From Mesorhizobium australicum WSM2073 (GTDB lineage: Bacteria > Pseudomonadota > Alphaproteobacteria > Rhizobiales > Rhizobiaceae): a DNA stretch of 64,000 bases. Under the pieces are notes generated by a model. It had not been told where the DNA came from. It worked only from the letters and a program-made list of their open reading frames with translations, and ran no database searches. How positions within the stretch are numbered: position 1 is the first letter of the stretch; every line of letters begins with the position of its first letter. The stretch is taken from contig NC_019973.1 of NCBI RefSeq assembly GCF_000230995.2, positions 4,850,001 to 4,914,000 of the forward strand, given 5' to 3'. Of the stretch, positions 55,856 through 64,000 are shown piece after piece. A program made the translations under genes and the position numbers.

Positions 55856-58603
55856 TTATTGTTCGCCGGCCGGCAATTTCTCCTTTGCCGCCCGCGTCAG
55901 CAGCCGCTGGTAGAACAGGCCGATGCCGATCAGAACGGCGCCGAGCCCGATAAAGGACAGCGCCCTGAGCACACCTTCCAGTTCCGACATGTCGAACAGG
56001 AAGACTTTCAGGACGGCCACCGCGATCAGCGCGGCGGAGGCGATGCGCAGCACCTGCGATTTCAGCCAGACGCCGGCGGTGAGCAGCGCCACGCCGATAA
56101 CCAGCCAGAGCGCCGAATAGGTATAGGTCTCCAACTGCCCAAGGCCGCTCCACATGCCGATGAACTCGCCCTTGAACAGGCGCCTGACCGAAAGCGTGGC
56201 ATAGGCGAAGGCAAGCAGCGCCGCCATCAGCGCCAGCATGGCCGAATACCATTTCGGCCGCTTGCCCCTGCTATAGAGCGCCAGACCACCGGCGGCGACG
56301 GCCGGCAGGAGATAGGCGAGGAACAAGAGGTTGAAGACTGGTATCCGGCCGGTCGATTCGTCCGTGAACAACGGATTGAGCACCAGAAAATGCTGGATGA
56401 CGATGAAGGCGGCCGAGAGCACGCCCACCGCCATCGAACCATAGCGCAGCACCGAGCTTGGCGAGCGCCTGTCGATGGCGATCAGGATGGCGCCGGCACC
56501 GACGGCGATCAGCGTGTAGATCGCCTGTTCGGCGAGCGTCGGCGCATCGCTGTTGATGACGCCGCCATGCATTGCGTGACGCACCAGCATGGCGAGCGTC
56601 AGCAGCGCAAACAGTGCCGCCGCCGCTTCCATGGCCAGGCGTGGACGGCCATCGGTGGTGCGGGCGAGTTGCCAGGCCGCGAAGCCGAAGGCGAGCGCCG
56701 GCACGCCGTAGCCCGGCAGCAACCAGTTGAAAACCGGTGTCGTCGACAGGAATTCGGCGCCGACGATCGTCGGATCGACGGCGGCGCGGCCAAGCACCGC
56801 GATGACAGCGGCGACCGAAATCCAGCCGAGCACAGGATAGGAGCGCCAGCGCGTGGCGAGCGCCGGCACCATCGCGGCGGCACCAAGCAGGATGGTGGTC
56901 CAACCGGAATCAAAAGCCATATGCAGCATCAGGAGGCCGGCGACTGCCGCGCCGCCCAAAACAAACGACACTGCGGCTCCCCCCTTGAGCGGCGGTTCCT
57001 CAGCCCGCGCGATCCACTCGCCGCCGGCGGCGAAGACCAGGACCAGCAGGGCCGCGACGGCGGCATAGACAAAGTCGCGGTCGAGATTGCCGAAGGTGAA
57101 CCAGAGCGCCAGCAGGACGACCAGCGGCACGATGACACCCCATGCAGCCCAAGAGGCTGCTCGGATCCGCGCCGTGGCGGCGAAGCGGCGCGCGGCCCAC
57201 AAACCAGCGGCGACGAAAACAAGACCGAGACCAATACCGATACGCAAGCTCAGCGCGTCAGCGGTGGCCAAGGGCACCCCATCAACACCCAAAGCGCCGC
57301 CCGAAAAGTCGGAAGCGATAGACGTTGGCGGGATGATGCCGAGATAGATCAGCACCGTCACCAGTCCCGCGCCATAAAGCAGTGGCAGCGCCAGTGGGCG
57401 GTAGAGCGCGACCGCTATCATCACGACAAGCAGCACCGCGCCCGGCAAAGCATCACCGGCAGCGGCGAAGACCGGGTCAACCGAGAGGCCAAGCGCCGAG
57501 AAGGCGACGAACAGTCCAGGCACGATGGATGGCCAGTCGAAAGTCCCTGCTAGCCCGGTGTCGCCGCCACGGCTGCTCAGCCAGACAAGGGCAAGCACAG
57601 CCAGCGTTACAGCGTCGATGAGCAGTATGGCGGAGAAGTTCGCGCCCGGTGCGTCGGTCATGTAGAGGATGGTCCAGACGCCGGTACCGAAAAAAGCGGC
57701 CGCCATCAGCGTCTTCCAGTCGCGCATGCGGGCGATCACGCCAGTGGCGGCGAGCACGATGGCGAGATAGCCGAACAACGCCCACGGATTGGGCGCCTGC
57801 GAAGCGATCAGCACCGGCGTCACCATGGCGCCGACGAGACCGATGCCGGCCAGCGCCTGGCCATGGACGAGAGCGGCGGCAATGGTCGCAACGCCGATCG
57901 CACCGAGCAGCGTGAAGGCAAGCGCCGGGCCGATAAAGCCGTAAATGCCATGGGCGGCATAGACGGTGCCGAACAGGATGAAGGCGCCGGCCGCGGTCAG
58001 GATCGCCGGAATATAGGCGCCGGCAATACCTTGCACCGGTACCTTGAAGCCGGTGCGGCGAATGAACTCGCCGCCGGCGATCAGCACCAACCCGAGCACC
58101 GCCGCCATGGTGAGCCGCACGCCGGGTCCGAAAATGCCGGCCTCGATGGTGTAGCGGATCAGGAACAAGCCGCCCAGAGCCAGTGCAATGCCGCCGACCC
58201 AGACCGCCCAACGCGTGCCGAGCGCGGTTTCAACGTCGGACTGGCGAGCGGCTTTGGCGACCGCGGCCGGCGCGACCTCTGGCGTTTTCGGTGTGATCTC
58301 GGGGGCGCTCCAAGGGCCGGGCCCTCCGGCCGGGATTTCCGCCTCCGTGGCCTGTAGCGCGGGGGCCGGCTCGCCGGTTGCTGCCGGGGCGATGTCGGCA
58401 GGCCTGGCCACCGGAGCCGTGTCGGCCCTGCCCTGCGCCGCCTCCAGTTCCGACGGCTTGACCGTGGGCGATACCGCGCCCGAAAGCACGAGGCTGCGCA
58501 GTGCGCCAAGTTCGCGCTCGATCAGACCGATGCGGCCCTGCTGACGCGAAATGATGACGAACAAGGCAATGATGGCGACGAGGCCGATCAGGCTCTCAAA
58601 CAT
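55856..58603 (-). CDS. DUF2339 multi-pass membrane protein
   Basis: A 915-residue protein. An N-terminal helix (SLIGLVAIIALFVIISRQQG) is followed by a charged coiled stretch and a Pro/Ala linker (~residues 55-125). The ETALGTRWAVWVGGIALALG onset and more than twenty hydrophobic helices to the C-terminus match DUF2339. It lies upstream of the sigma operon with only the ECF promoter between. Function of the family is unknown; a membrane or envelope role is likely. Confidence 0.9.
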   Translation of the reverse strand: MFESLIGLVAIIALFVIISRQQGRIGLIERELGALRSLVLSGAVSPTVKPSELEAAQGRADTAPVARPADIAPAATGEPAPALQATEAEIPAGGPGPWSAPEITPKTPEVAPAAVAKAARQSDVETALGTRWAVWVGGIALALGGLFLIRYTIEAGIFGPGVRLTMAAVLGLVLIAGGEFIRRTGFKVPVQGIAGAYIPAILTAAGAFILFGTVYAAHGIYGFIGPALAFTLLGAIGVATIAAALVHGQALAGIGLVGAMVTPVLIASQAPNPWALFGYLAIVLAATGVIARMRDWKTLMAAAFFGTGVWTILYMTDAPGANFSAILLIDAVTLAVLALVWLSSRGGDTGLAGTFDWPSIVPGLFVAFSALGLSVDPVFAAAGDALPGAVLLVVMIAVALYRPLALPLLYGAGLVTVLIYLGIIPPTSIASDFSGGALGVDGVPLATADALSLRIGIGLGLVFVAAGLWAARRFAATARIRAASWAAWGVIVPLVVLLALWFTFGNLDRDFVYAAVAALLVLVFAAGGEWIARAEEPPLKGGAAVSFVLGGAAVAGLLMLHMAFDSGWTTILLGAAAMVPALATRWRSYPVLGWISVAAVIAVLGRAAVDPTIVGAEFLSTTPVFNWLLPGYGVPALAFGFAAWQLARTTDGRPRLAMEAAAALFALLTLAMLVRHAMHGGVINSDAPTLAEQAIYTLIAVGAGAILIAIDRRSPSSVLRYGSMAVGVLSAAFIVIQHFLVLNPLFTDESTGRIPVFNLLFLAYLLPAVAAGGLALYSRGKRPKWYSAMLALMAALLAFAYATLSVRRLFKGEFIGMWSGLGQLETYTYSALWLVIGVALLTAGVWLKSQVLRIASAALIAVAVLKVFLFDMSELEGVLRALSFIGLGAVLIGIGLFYQRLLTRAAKEKLPAGEQ

Positions 58604-58685
58604 GGCGGTTCCCCCAAACCAGGCCAGTTTTCACTGACGCTTCATGTCACTGACATTGAAATACGGCGGCTAAACGGCTGAAAAT

Positions 58686-59204
58686 TCAACGTGCCGCCAG
58701 ATTGGCGGCTGGAAATATCGAACATGTCTCGGTACCGAAAGCCAGCAGCTTGCCGCCGGCATCCTTCAGCGTCGCTTCCGAAACGGCAAGCGTGCGGCCC
58801 TTGTGAACCACCTTGCCTTCGCAGACAACCTCACCGGTCCTGGGCGTGATCGGCCGCGTCAGGTTCACCTTGAACTCCGCAGTCGTGTAAGCCTCGCCCT
58901 TGTCGAGCAGGGTCTGCACCGCGCACGCCAACGCTGAATCGAGCAGCGTCGCCGCCCAGCCGCCGTGAACGCCGCCCAGCGGGTTGAGGTGGCGTTCGTT
59001 CGGCACGCCCCGGAACACGGCGCGACCTTCCGATACTTCGGTCAACGCGAAGCTGAGCTGGAAGGAGATCGGTGGTGCCGGGTATTTGCCGTCGACGATT
59101 CGCTGCAGCAATTCCAAGCCGGTGTATTTCAGGATGTCGGCATGAGGAATGGTGCCGAGGCCGAGCGGCGAGACCCGGCCCGGATAGAGTTCGACTTCGC
59201 TCAT
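58686..59204 (-). CDS. PaaI-type hotdog thioesterase
   Basis: A 172-residue single hotdog-fold protein of the PaaI group that hydrolyses acyl- or aryl-Co[21 protein letters not shown] carries the catalytic Asp/Gly of the HGG loop, and [20 protein letters not shown] is the central strand pair. Start at MSEVELYPG overlaps the recO stop codon (ATGA), so expression is linked to recO. Confidence 0.9.
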   Translation of the reverse strand: MSEVELYPGRVSPLGLGTIPHADILKYTGLELLQRIVDGKYPAPPISFQLSFALTEVSEGRAVFRGVPNERHLNPLGGVHGGWAATLLDSALACAVQTLLDKGEAYTTAEFKVNLTRPITPRTGEVVCEGKVVHKGRTLAVSEATLKDAGGKLLAFGTETCSIFPAANLAAR

Positions 59205-59977
59205 CGGATGATTTCTCCGGCCGCGCTCTCTCCGGCGATGGGCTTCTGCGCTGCGTGGTGCTTGCGCAGTGCGGCCAGAAAGCCGGCGCGCGCATCGGGC
59301 TGATCGATGCCGCGCGGCTCGTAGACGTGACGGGTGAAGAAGAAGCCGGTCAGGCGGAAGGCGTCCGCGATCGCCGCATGATTGGCGCGCTGGCCGGAGC
59401 CGCGCTGCAGGAAGGCGGGCAGCACCAGCATCTTGTCGTGCCACGGCGCCCCGGCTTCACGCGACACCGCGCGCCCAGACTTAGGCGAGACATAGGCCAG
59501 ATCCTGCCTCGTGCCGGTGGCGGCGCATTGGCTGAGATCGAGGCCAAAGCCGAGTTCATCGAGAACCAGGAGCTCGAAGCGCGCCACCAGTTCGCCGGCG
59601 GCATCTGCGTCGTCGAGATGAACGATCATCACCGAAAGCGCCTCGTAGAGGCCGGCATGGGCATCGCGCTCGGGCAGCAGGCGCAGATGCGCCGCCATCG
59701 TCTGAAGGCCGTAGACGGCAATGGCACTGTCCATCAGCCGGGCGGCGTTCATCTCGATGGCTTCGGCCTGGAAAGTGCCCAGGTGCTCGTCGAGGCGCGC
59801 GCGCCACAAGAGATCGACACGATTGCCTGGCTGGAGAACGGGCTGCTGCTTGCGCGAGCGGCCACCGCGCACGAGGCCGAGATGGCGGCCATGGGCGCGC
59901 GTCATCACCTCGAGAATGGCGCTGGTTTCGCCATGCCTGCGGGTGCCGAGAACGATTCCCTCGTCGCGCCATTCCAT
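59201..59977 (-). CDS. recO: DNA repair protein RecO
   Basis: A 258-residue RecO that loads RecA onto SSB-coated gaps together with Rec[21 protein letters not shown] and the OB-fold stretch [20 protein letters not shown] are typical. The helical C-terminal part ends [12 protein letters not shown]. It is separated from rnc-era by the porin gene, whereas era and recO are adjacent in many Rhizobiales. Confidence 0.95.
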   Translation of the reverse strand: MEWRDEGIVLGTRRHGETSAILEVMTRAHGRHLGLVRGGRSRKQQPVLQPGNRVDLLWRARLDEHLGTFQAEAIEMNAARLMDSAIAVYGLQTMAAHLRLLPERDAHAGLYEALSVMIVHLDDADAAGELVARFELLVLDELGFGLDLSQCAATGTRQDLAYVSPKSGRAVSREAGAPWHDKMLVLPAFLQRGSGQRANHAAIADAFRLTGFFFTRHVYEPRGIDQPDARAGFLAALRKHHAAQKPIAGESAAGEIIR

Positions 59978-60055
59978 ATCAGGAGCTTTTCACCGATCGG
60001 GTGGCGAAATCAAGGTATGGGTCTGGCGCCTGTGCCGGCTCTCGCAACGAGGCAT

Positions 60056-60090
60056 AAAAAAGCCGCCCGCAGCACATCGCTGCGGGCGGT
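60056..60090 (-). terminator. Intrinsic terminator of the porin gene
   Basis: An 11-base-pair perfect stem ccgcccgcagc/gctgcgggcgg with a five-base loop is followed on the minus strand by a run of T. It lies about 20 bases past the porin stop codon. Confidence 0.9.
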
Positions 60091-60110
60091 TGGTGAGGTC
60101 AGTCGATCCG

Positions 60111-61271
60111 TTAGAAGTTGCGCTGGAAGCGGATGATGCCGCCGACGCTGTCCTTCTTGTCGGCCTTGGACCAGTTGCCGTAGATGGATGGATTGCCGAA
60201 ATTGCCGTAGTGATCCCAGTCGACTTCGGTCGTGACCGTGAAGCCCGGGACGATGGTGTATGCGACGTTCGCGGCGAGAGCATAGTTCTTGTCGTCGTCA
60301 GCCGAAGCCTGGACGTTGAACGAGGTCTTCTCGTTGAACTTGTAGGTACCGCCGCCCCAGACGGCCCAGTTGCCGCCCCACGGCTTGTACTGGCTGCGGC
60401 CATGTACGTCGATGGCATTGTGGGCGTCGTCTGTGAGGTTGTCGTCGGTGCCGTAGCCGCCCATGATGAACAGCGACAGTTCCTTGCTGACGTTGACATC
60501 CAGGCGAACCTTGCCGGCCACTTCCTCGTAGTTGCTGTCATAGGCGACAACACCGGTGATCGCGCCCCAGTCGCCCTTGTACTTCAAGCCGCCGACGACA
60601 TGCGGAACATAGCTGTCGATGGTGTTGACGCCCGTGCCTTCTTCGAGCGAGACCACGCCCGTGAAGCCGCTGCCAGCGTCGAAATAGTACTGGACGACAT
60701 TGGTGTCCTTGACGCCGTACGGGATGATCGTGTCCTGGATGACGTTGCCCGCGTAACCGATGAACTGGTCGTATGCAGTTTCATCCTTGCCGACGCGCAG
60801 GCCACCGAGCTGTATCCAGGCGAAGTTGAGGCTGGTGGTTTTGTTGCCGGCCTGCCAGGAGGTCGAGGAGCTTCCATCATAGTCGCCCGAGGAGTTGCCG
60901 AACTGGAAGCGGGTCTCGGTGAAGGTCTTCAACGTGCCGAGTTCGGTTTCCTGGCCGGTATACGTCCTCAGCGTGAAGCGCATGTTCTTGTAGTAGGTGT
61001 CGTGGTTTCCGCCGTCCATGTGATCGCCAACGTTGTTGACGCCATCCAGCGTGCCGGAATCGCCGACGCCGATGTCATAGCGGAGATAGCCGCCGATGCG
61101 CAGGCAGGTCTCGGTGCCCGGGATGTAGAAGTAGCCGGCGCCGTAGACGTCGCAGATCTTGACGTATTCGGCTGGTTCCGGTTCGGCGACGACAACCGCG
61201 TCCGCGGCGCGCGCGCCGGACACCGCGATCAAAGCCGCGGCTGAGCCGAGAAGGAGGCTCTTGATGTTCAT
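60111..61271 (-). CDS. Outer-membrane porin (alphaproteobacterial Omp2b type)
   Basis: A 386-residue beta-barrel porin. The signal peptide MNIKSLLLGSAAALIAVSGA is cleaved about residue 22. The mature start VKICDVYGAGYFYIPGTETC with LRIGGYLRYD is the hallmark of the rhizobial/Brucella porin family, and the protein ends in a terminal phenylalanine (FQRNF) as needed for assembly. GAGAGGT precedes the ATG. It lies between recO and era and ends at a strong terminator. Confidence 0.95.
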   Translation of the reverse strand: MNIKSLLLGSAAALIAVSGARAADAVVVAEPEPAEYVKICDVYGAGYFYIPGTETCLRIGGYLRYDIGVGDSGTLDGVNNVGDHMDGGNHDTYYKNMRFTLRTYTGQETELGTLKTFTETRFQFGNSSGDYDGSSSTSWQAGNKTTSLNFAWIQLGGLRVGKDETAYDQFIGYAGNVIQDTIIPYGVKDTNVVQYYFDAGSGFTGVVSLEEGTGVNTIDSYVPHVVGGLKYKGDWGAITGVVAYDSNYEEVAGKVRLDVNVSKELSLFIMGGYGTDDNLTDDAHNAIDVHGRSQYKPWGGNWAVWGGGTYKFNEKTSFNVQASADDDKNYALAANVAYTIVPGFTVTTEVDWDHYGNFGNPSIYGNWSKADKKDSVGGIIRFQRNF

Positions 61272-61844
61272 TTTCTGACCTCTCCAGTCAAGTTTGAAAA
61301 AATGGCTTCTGAATTGTGGCTGGCGGATATGTTTTCCCGCCTCACCCCCACAATGAAAAAGGCCCGCACCGCGTCCCCTTTTCGCGGCGAACATACCCAC
61401 CAATCGTCCACCTTCAATGACAATTCCATAAATGCGCTGGATTCTCGCTACAGATTAAATACGTGTTGCACAAATAACACTAATGAGATCTGGCTTGAAT
61501 TTAAAATGGCACAAATGGAACATCGTCATATTTTTGTAACAAATAAGTGTATCCTTCTGCATAGACCAGTTTAGTCTATGAATTGCGGTCTTTTAAAACT
61601 ATAAATCTAAAATAACTCGAGAAATTTGTGATTTCTGTCCTCGTATCGCTGTCGGCGCGAAAACAACACCGGCAGCGGCTCCAGATCACGGCGCGGAAAG
61701 CCGGCCTCAGCGCGCGTCGGCGCTTCGTTGGCGGCTTGCCAAGAATCTGAGTTGGTCTCGCGCCAATCGCGGGCCGCATGGTGGAGCCCGCGCTTCGCCT
61801 TAGTCTGCTTCCCAGCACCCCGGGCGGTTCGCGGTTCGCGTAAA
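61272..61844. other. Non-coding porin upstream region, AT-rich in part
   Basis: About 570 bases without a credible gene. The block ~61,430-61,640 is strikingly AT-rich compared with everything around it and includes a perfect dyad atagac-N7-gtctat (61,561-61,579). This is probably the porin promoter region and a site for AT-preferring regulators. Frames within it are low-quality. Confidence 0.5.
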
Positions 61845-61955
61845 CCGCGACGTGCTCTACAGCACGTCGCGGCGAATCGGATTCGCCGACCTGCTGTAAG
61901 CTTCTGATTTTGTCGTTGTCCCGGAACCGAGGACACTTCCGGGCGACATGCATTA
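61845..61955 (-). repeat. Dispersed extragenic palindromic element
   Basis: Three hairpins stand in a row: ccgcgacgtgct/agcacgtcgcgg (61,845-61,872, four-base loop), ggcgaatc-g-gattcgcc (61,871-61,887) and cccggaa/ttccggg nested in gtcg/cgac (61,912-61,947). The order (catgtcgcccg... then cgacaaaatc... then gcgtcgc hairpin on the minus strand) is one I associate with an abundant intergenic element in Mesorhizobium and relatives. It lies between era and the porin promoter. Confidence 0.7.
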
Positions 61956-62015
61956 GCCTCACGCCCAATGCTTGTGGTCGGCCACCGCGCGATGGCGCGC
62001 CAGGATTTTTCGGCC

Positions 62016-62936
62016 TTAGCGGGGGAACTCCAGCCCCATCTCGCGGTAGCGCTCGGGATCATCGCCCCAGTTCTCGCGCACTTTCACGAACAGGAACAGG
62101 TGCACCTTCTGTTCCAGTATGCCTGATATTTCCATCCGCGCGGCCTGCCCGATGGCGCGGATGGTCTCGCCCTTGTGGCCGAGCACGATCTTCTTCTGGC
62201 TGTCGCGCTCGACAAAGATGGTCTGGTCGATGCGCACCGAGCCGTCCTTTTTCTCTTCCCATTTCTCCGTTTCGATGTGCGAGGAATAGGGCAGTTCCTG
62301 ATGCAGCCGGAGATAGAGTTTCTCGCGTGTGATCTCGGCTGCCAGCTGGCGCATCGGCAGGTCCGAAATCTGGTCTTCCGGATAGTACCAGGGGCCGGCC
62401 GGCAGCGCCTGCGCCAGATAGTCGAGGAGGTCCTTGCAGCCGGAACCGGTCAGCGCGGAGACCATGAAGGTGCGCTGGAACGGCACTTTCTCGTTCGCTG
62501 CCGCAGACAGGGCCAGCAGCGCCTCGTGCTTGACCCGATCAACCTTGTTGAGAATCAGCACCATCGGTTGGCGCACGTCCTTCAGCCGTTCGAGGATGGC
62601 GTCAGCATCGCCCCTGATGCCGCGCTCGGCGTCGATCAGCAGCAGGACGATATCGGCGTCCTTGGCGCCTCCCCAGGCGGTGGTCACCATCGCGGTGTCG
62701 AGCCGCCGCTTGGGCTTGAAGATGCCCGGTGTGTCGACAAAGACGATCTGCGCGTTGTCGTGCGTGGCGATGCCGCGCACGATGGCGCGTGTCGTCTGCA
62801 CCTTATGGGTGACGATCGAGACCTTGGCGCCGACCAGCTGGTTGACCAGTGTCGACTTGCCCGCGTTAGGCGCGCCGATCAGCGCAACGAAGCCGGAGTG
62901 CGTGACGGGAGCGGCTGCAGTGTCTTCTGCGGTCAT
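62016..62936 (-). CDS. era: GTPase Era
   Basis: A 306-residue essential GTPase that binds 16S rRNA during 30S assembly. G1 is IGAPNAGKSTLVNQL, G3 DTPGIF, G4 LNKVDRV; the KH domain includes KIVLGHKGETIRAIGQAARM near the C-terminus. The ATG overlaps the rnc stop codon (ATGA), so it is coupled with rnc. Confidence 0.97.
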   Translation of the reverse strand: MTAEDTAAAPVTHSGFVALIGAPNAGKSTLVNQLVGAKVSIVTHKVQTTRAIVRGIATHDNAQIVFVDTPGIFKPKRRLDTAMVTTAWGGAKDADIVLLLIDAERGIRGDADAILERLKDVRQPMVLILNKVDRVKHEALLALSAAANEKVPFQRTFMVSALTGSGCKDLLDYLAQALPAGPWYYPEDQISDLPMRQLAAEITREKLYLRLHQELPYSSHIETEKWEEKKDGSVRIDQTIFVERDSQKKIVLGHKGETIRAIGQAARMEISGILEQKVHLFLFVKVRENWGDDPERYREMGLEFPR

Positions 62937-63649
62937 GCCGCGCTCCCTTTATTGGCCCACACGCCTTCGCGCACGAGAAATGCCGAAGCCGCCGCTTCTT
63001 CAGCCGCCCTGCGGGAGCCGCCGGTACCGACGGAAGGTGCAAAGCCGCTAACCTGCAAAGAAATAGTGAAGACCGGCTGATGGTCGGGCCCTTCGCGTTT
63101 TTCGATCACATATTCGGGGCGCGCGTCACTCGTCTTGGCAATCCATTCCTGCAAATCGGATTTCGGATTACGTGGCTTCGTCACAACCGTGCTCGAACGT
63201 GGCTCCCAATAACGCAGAACGAACCGCCGCGCGGCGTCGATACCACCATCGAGATAAACGGCCGCGATTAGGGCTTCGACGGCATCAGCCAGATAATTTC
63301 CGCCGGAGCCGCGCGATCGCGTCTTCAAGGCGGCGTCGGCCCGGACCAGATTCTCCAGCTGCATCTCGATGCCGACTTCCGAGCATGTCTTTGCATCGAC
63401 CAGCGCATTGAAACGGGGCGCGATTTCACCTTCCGGTGCATCAGGGAATTTCTCGAAAAGCATCTCGGCGACGACAAGACCAAGCACGCGGTCGCCAAGG
63501 AATTCAAGACGCTGATTGTTGCTTGCCGCCTTGACCGCGCTGGAATGCGTCAAGGCGGTCTCAAGTAAGCGGATGTCCCTGAAAACATGGCCGGTCCTGG
63601 CCACCACCAAACCGGCCAGAGTCTCGCCTGTCGGGCGCTTCAAGGCCAT
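62933..63649 (-). CDS. rnc: Ribonuclease III
   Basis: A 238-residue double-stranded RNA nuclease. The signature is NQRLEFLGDRVLGLVVAEML, the second acidic site is YLADAVEALIAAVYLDGG, and the dsRNA-binding domain begins about residue 163 (NPKSDLQEWIAK) to GTGGSRRAAEEAAASAFL. The ATG at 63,649 is used because it overlaps the lepB stop codon (TGATG); an upstream in-frame start would lie inside lepB. Confidence 0.96.
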   Translation of the reverse strand: MALKRPTGETLAGLVVARTGHVFRDIRLLETALTHSSAVKAASNNQRLEFLGDRVLGLVVAEMLFEKFPDAPEGEIAPRFNALVDAKTCSEVGIEMQLENLVRADAALKTRSRGSGGNYLADAVEALIAAVYLDGGIDAARRFVLRYWEPRSSTVVTKPRNPKSDLQEWIAKTSDARPEYVIEKREGPDHQPVFTISLQVSGFAPSVGTGGSRRAAEEAAASAFLVREGVWANKGSAA

Positions 63650-64000
63650 CAGTTGACGAAGTGGAACAGGCGCGAAGCGCGCATCAGCGACGGCCATTTC
63701 CAGATTTCGAGCGGGCTAGCCTTGCCGGCGATCGAGAAGAAGACAAGGTTGGCGCGGCCGACCAGGTTCTCGGCCGGAACATAACCGACGGTGAAGCGGC
63801 TGTCGGCGGAATTGTCCCTGTTGTCGCCCATCATGAAATAGTGGCCGGGGGGCACGTCGAATTCGCGGGTGTTGTCGCCAATCGAGTTCGGCGACAGGTC
63901 GAGCGTGTCATAGCTGACACCATCGGGCAGCGTCTCGCGATAGACGTCGATCGGATAATCCTTTTCCGTGATGTCGGGATTATCGATCTGGCCGGTCTTG
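63649..64000 (-). CDS. lepB: Signal peptidase I, C-terminal part
   Basis: The 3' part of lepB; the 5' end is beyond the window. The visible ~116 codons include the type I signal peptidase box GHYFMMGDNRDNSADSRF and the following VPAENLVGRANLVFFS. The enzyme removes signal peptides at the inner membrane. It is followed at once by rnc and era, a common alphaproteobacterial order. Confidence 0.95.
   Translation of the reverse strand, partial: KTGQIDNPDITEKDYPIDVYRETLPDGVSYDTLDLSPNSIGDNTREFDVPPGHYFMMGDNRDNSADSRFTVGYVPAENLVGRANLVFFSIAGKASPLEIWKWPSLMRASRLFHFVN

Noticed and set aside
55859..57553. 564-codon plus-strand frame over the DUF2339 gene
   Set aside because: Antisense shadow rich in Gln/Arg/His; the opposite frame encodes many clean membrane helices.

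Overview
The window is a 64-kb stretch of a GC-rich alphaproteobacterial chromosome, most likely Hyphomicrobiales (Rhizobiales) and probably Mesorhizobium or a close relative. This rests on the gene repertoire (TIGR02301-type protein, Atm1-type ABC exporter with an ArsR gene, lepB-rnc-era, radA-cvpA-purF, pssA-psd), on low-intergenic, often ATGA-overlapped gene strings, and on two kinds of dispersed extragenic palindromes that I associate with Mesorhizobium. The assignment is by recognition, not by a database search. No rRNA, tRNA, CRISPR array, insertion sequence or prophage gene was found; this is mainly a core chromosomal region with small accessory pockets.

Layout. 1-8,431: end of a cyclopropane-fatty-acid synthase gene, a YnfA membrane protein, an Rsm22-type methyltransferase, then dnaB, radA, cvpA, purF and an SDR gene (replication, repair, purine synthesis). 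8,509-14,247: a secreted lectin-fold-like protein, a small protein, OsmC, a periplasmic S10 peptidase, agmatine deiminase and an orphan polyamine-binding protein. 14,261-20,365: a LuxR-type regulator, a GST with a histone-H1-like tail, a VOC protein, two EamA exporters, a candidate small RNA, and a LysR/tautomerase divergent pair. 20,469-24,238: phospholipid metabolism (an Aas-like acyltransferase/acyl-ACP ligase, pssA, psd).

24,644-29,766: SMP-30 lactonase, an ABM monooxygenase behind a SoxR-like 19-bp-spacer promoter, an Atm1-like exporter behind an ArsR gene with a very large palindrome, and a LysM protein. 29,894-33,709: LOG hydrolase, gluconate-dehydrogenase-like SDR, CorA/ZntB-like transporter, RarD. 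33,793-38,117: a tightly coupled minus-strand string, DUF559-VOC-GFA-GFA-pip-cimA. 38,398-44,185: cysS, a 51-residue basic protein, SRAP, NUDIX, and several small secreted or hypothetical proteins.

44,269-49,379: dihydroorotase, YgfZ, an HD hydrolase and a PAS-GGDEF-EAL protein. 49,395-51,314: fatty-acid desaturase and a divergent LysR gene. 51,329-54,179: a GNAT/C39-like protease fusion gene overlapping a RimK-like ATP-grasp ligase gene, followed by a frameshifted DUF3303-like gene. I consider this the best candidate for a poorly characterised biochemical system here. 54,388-58,603: anti-sigma factor, ECF sigma factor with its own candidate promoter, and a large DUF2339 membrane protein. 58,686-64,000: PaaI thioesterase, recO, a porin, a repeat-bearing AT-rich spacer, era, rnc and the 3' part of lepB.

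Functional themes are envelope lipids (cfa, aas-like, pssA, psd, desaturase), detoxification and redox stress (GST, VOC, GFA, ABM, OsmC, ArsR/Atm1), and DNA/RNA housekeeping (dnaB, radA, recO, rnc, era, cysS).
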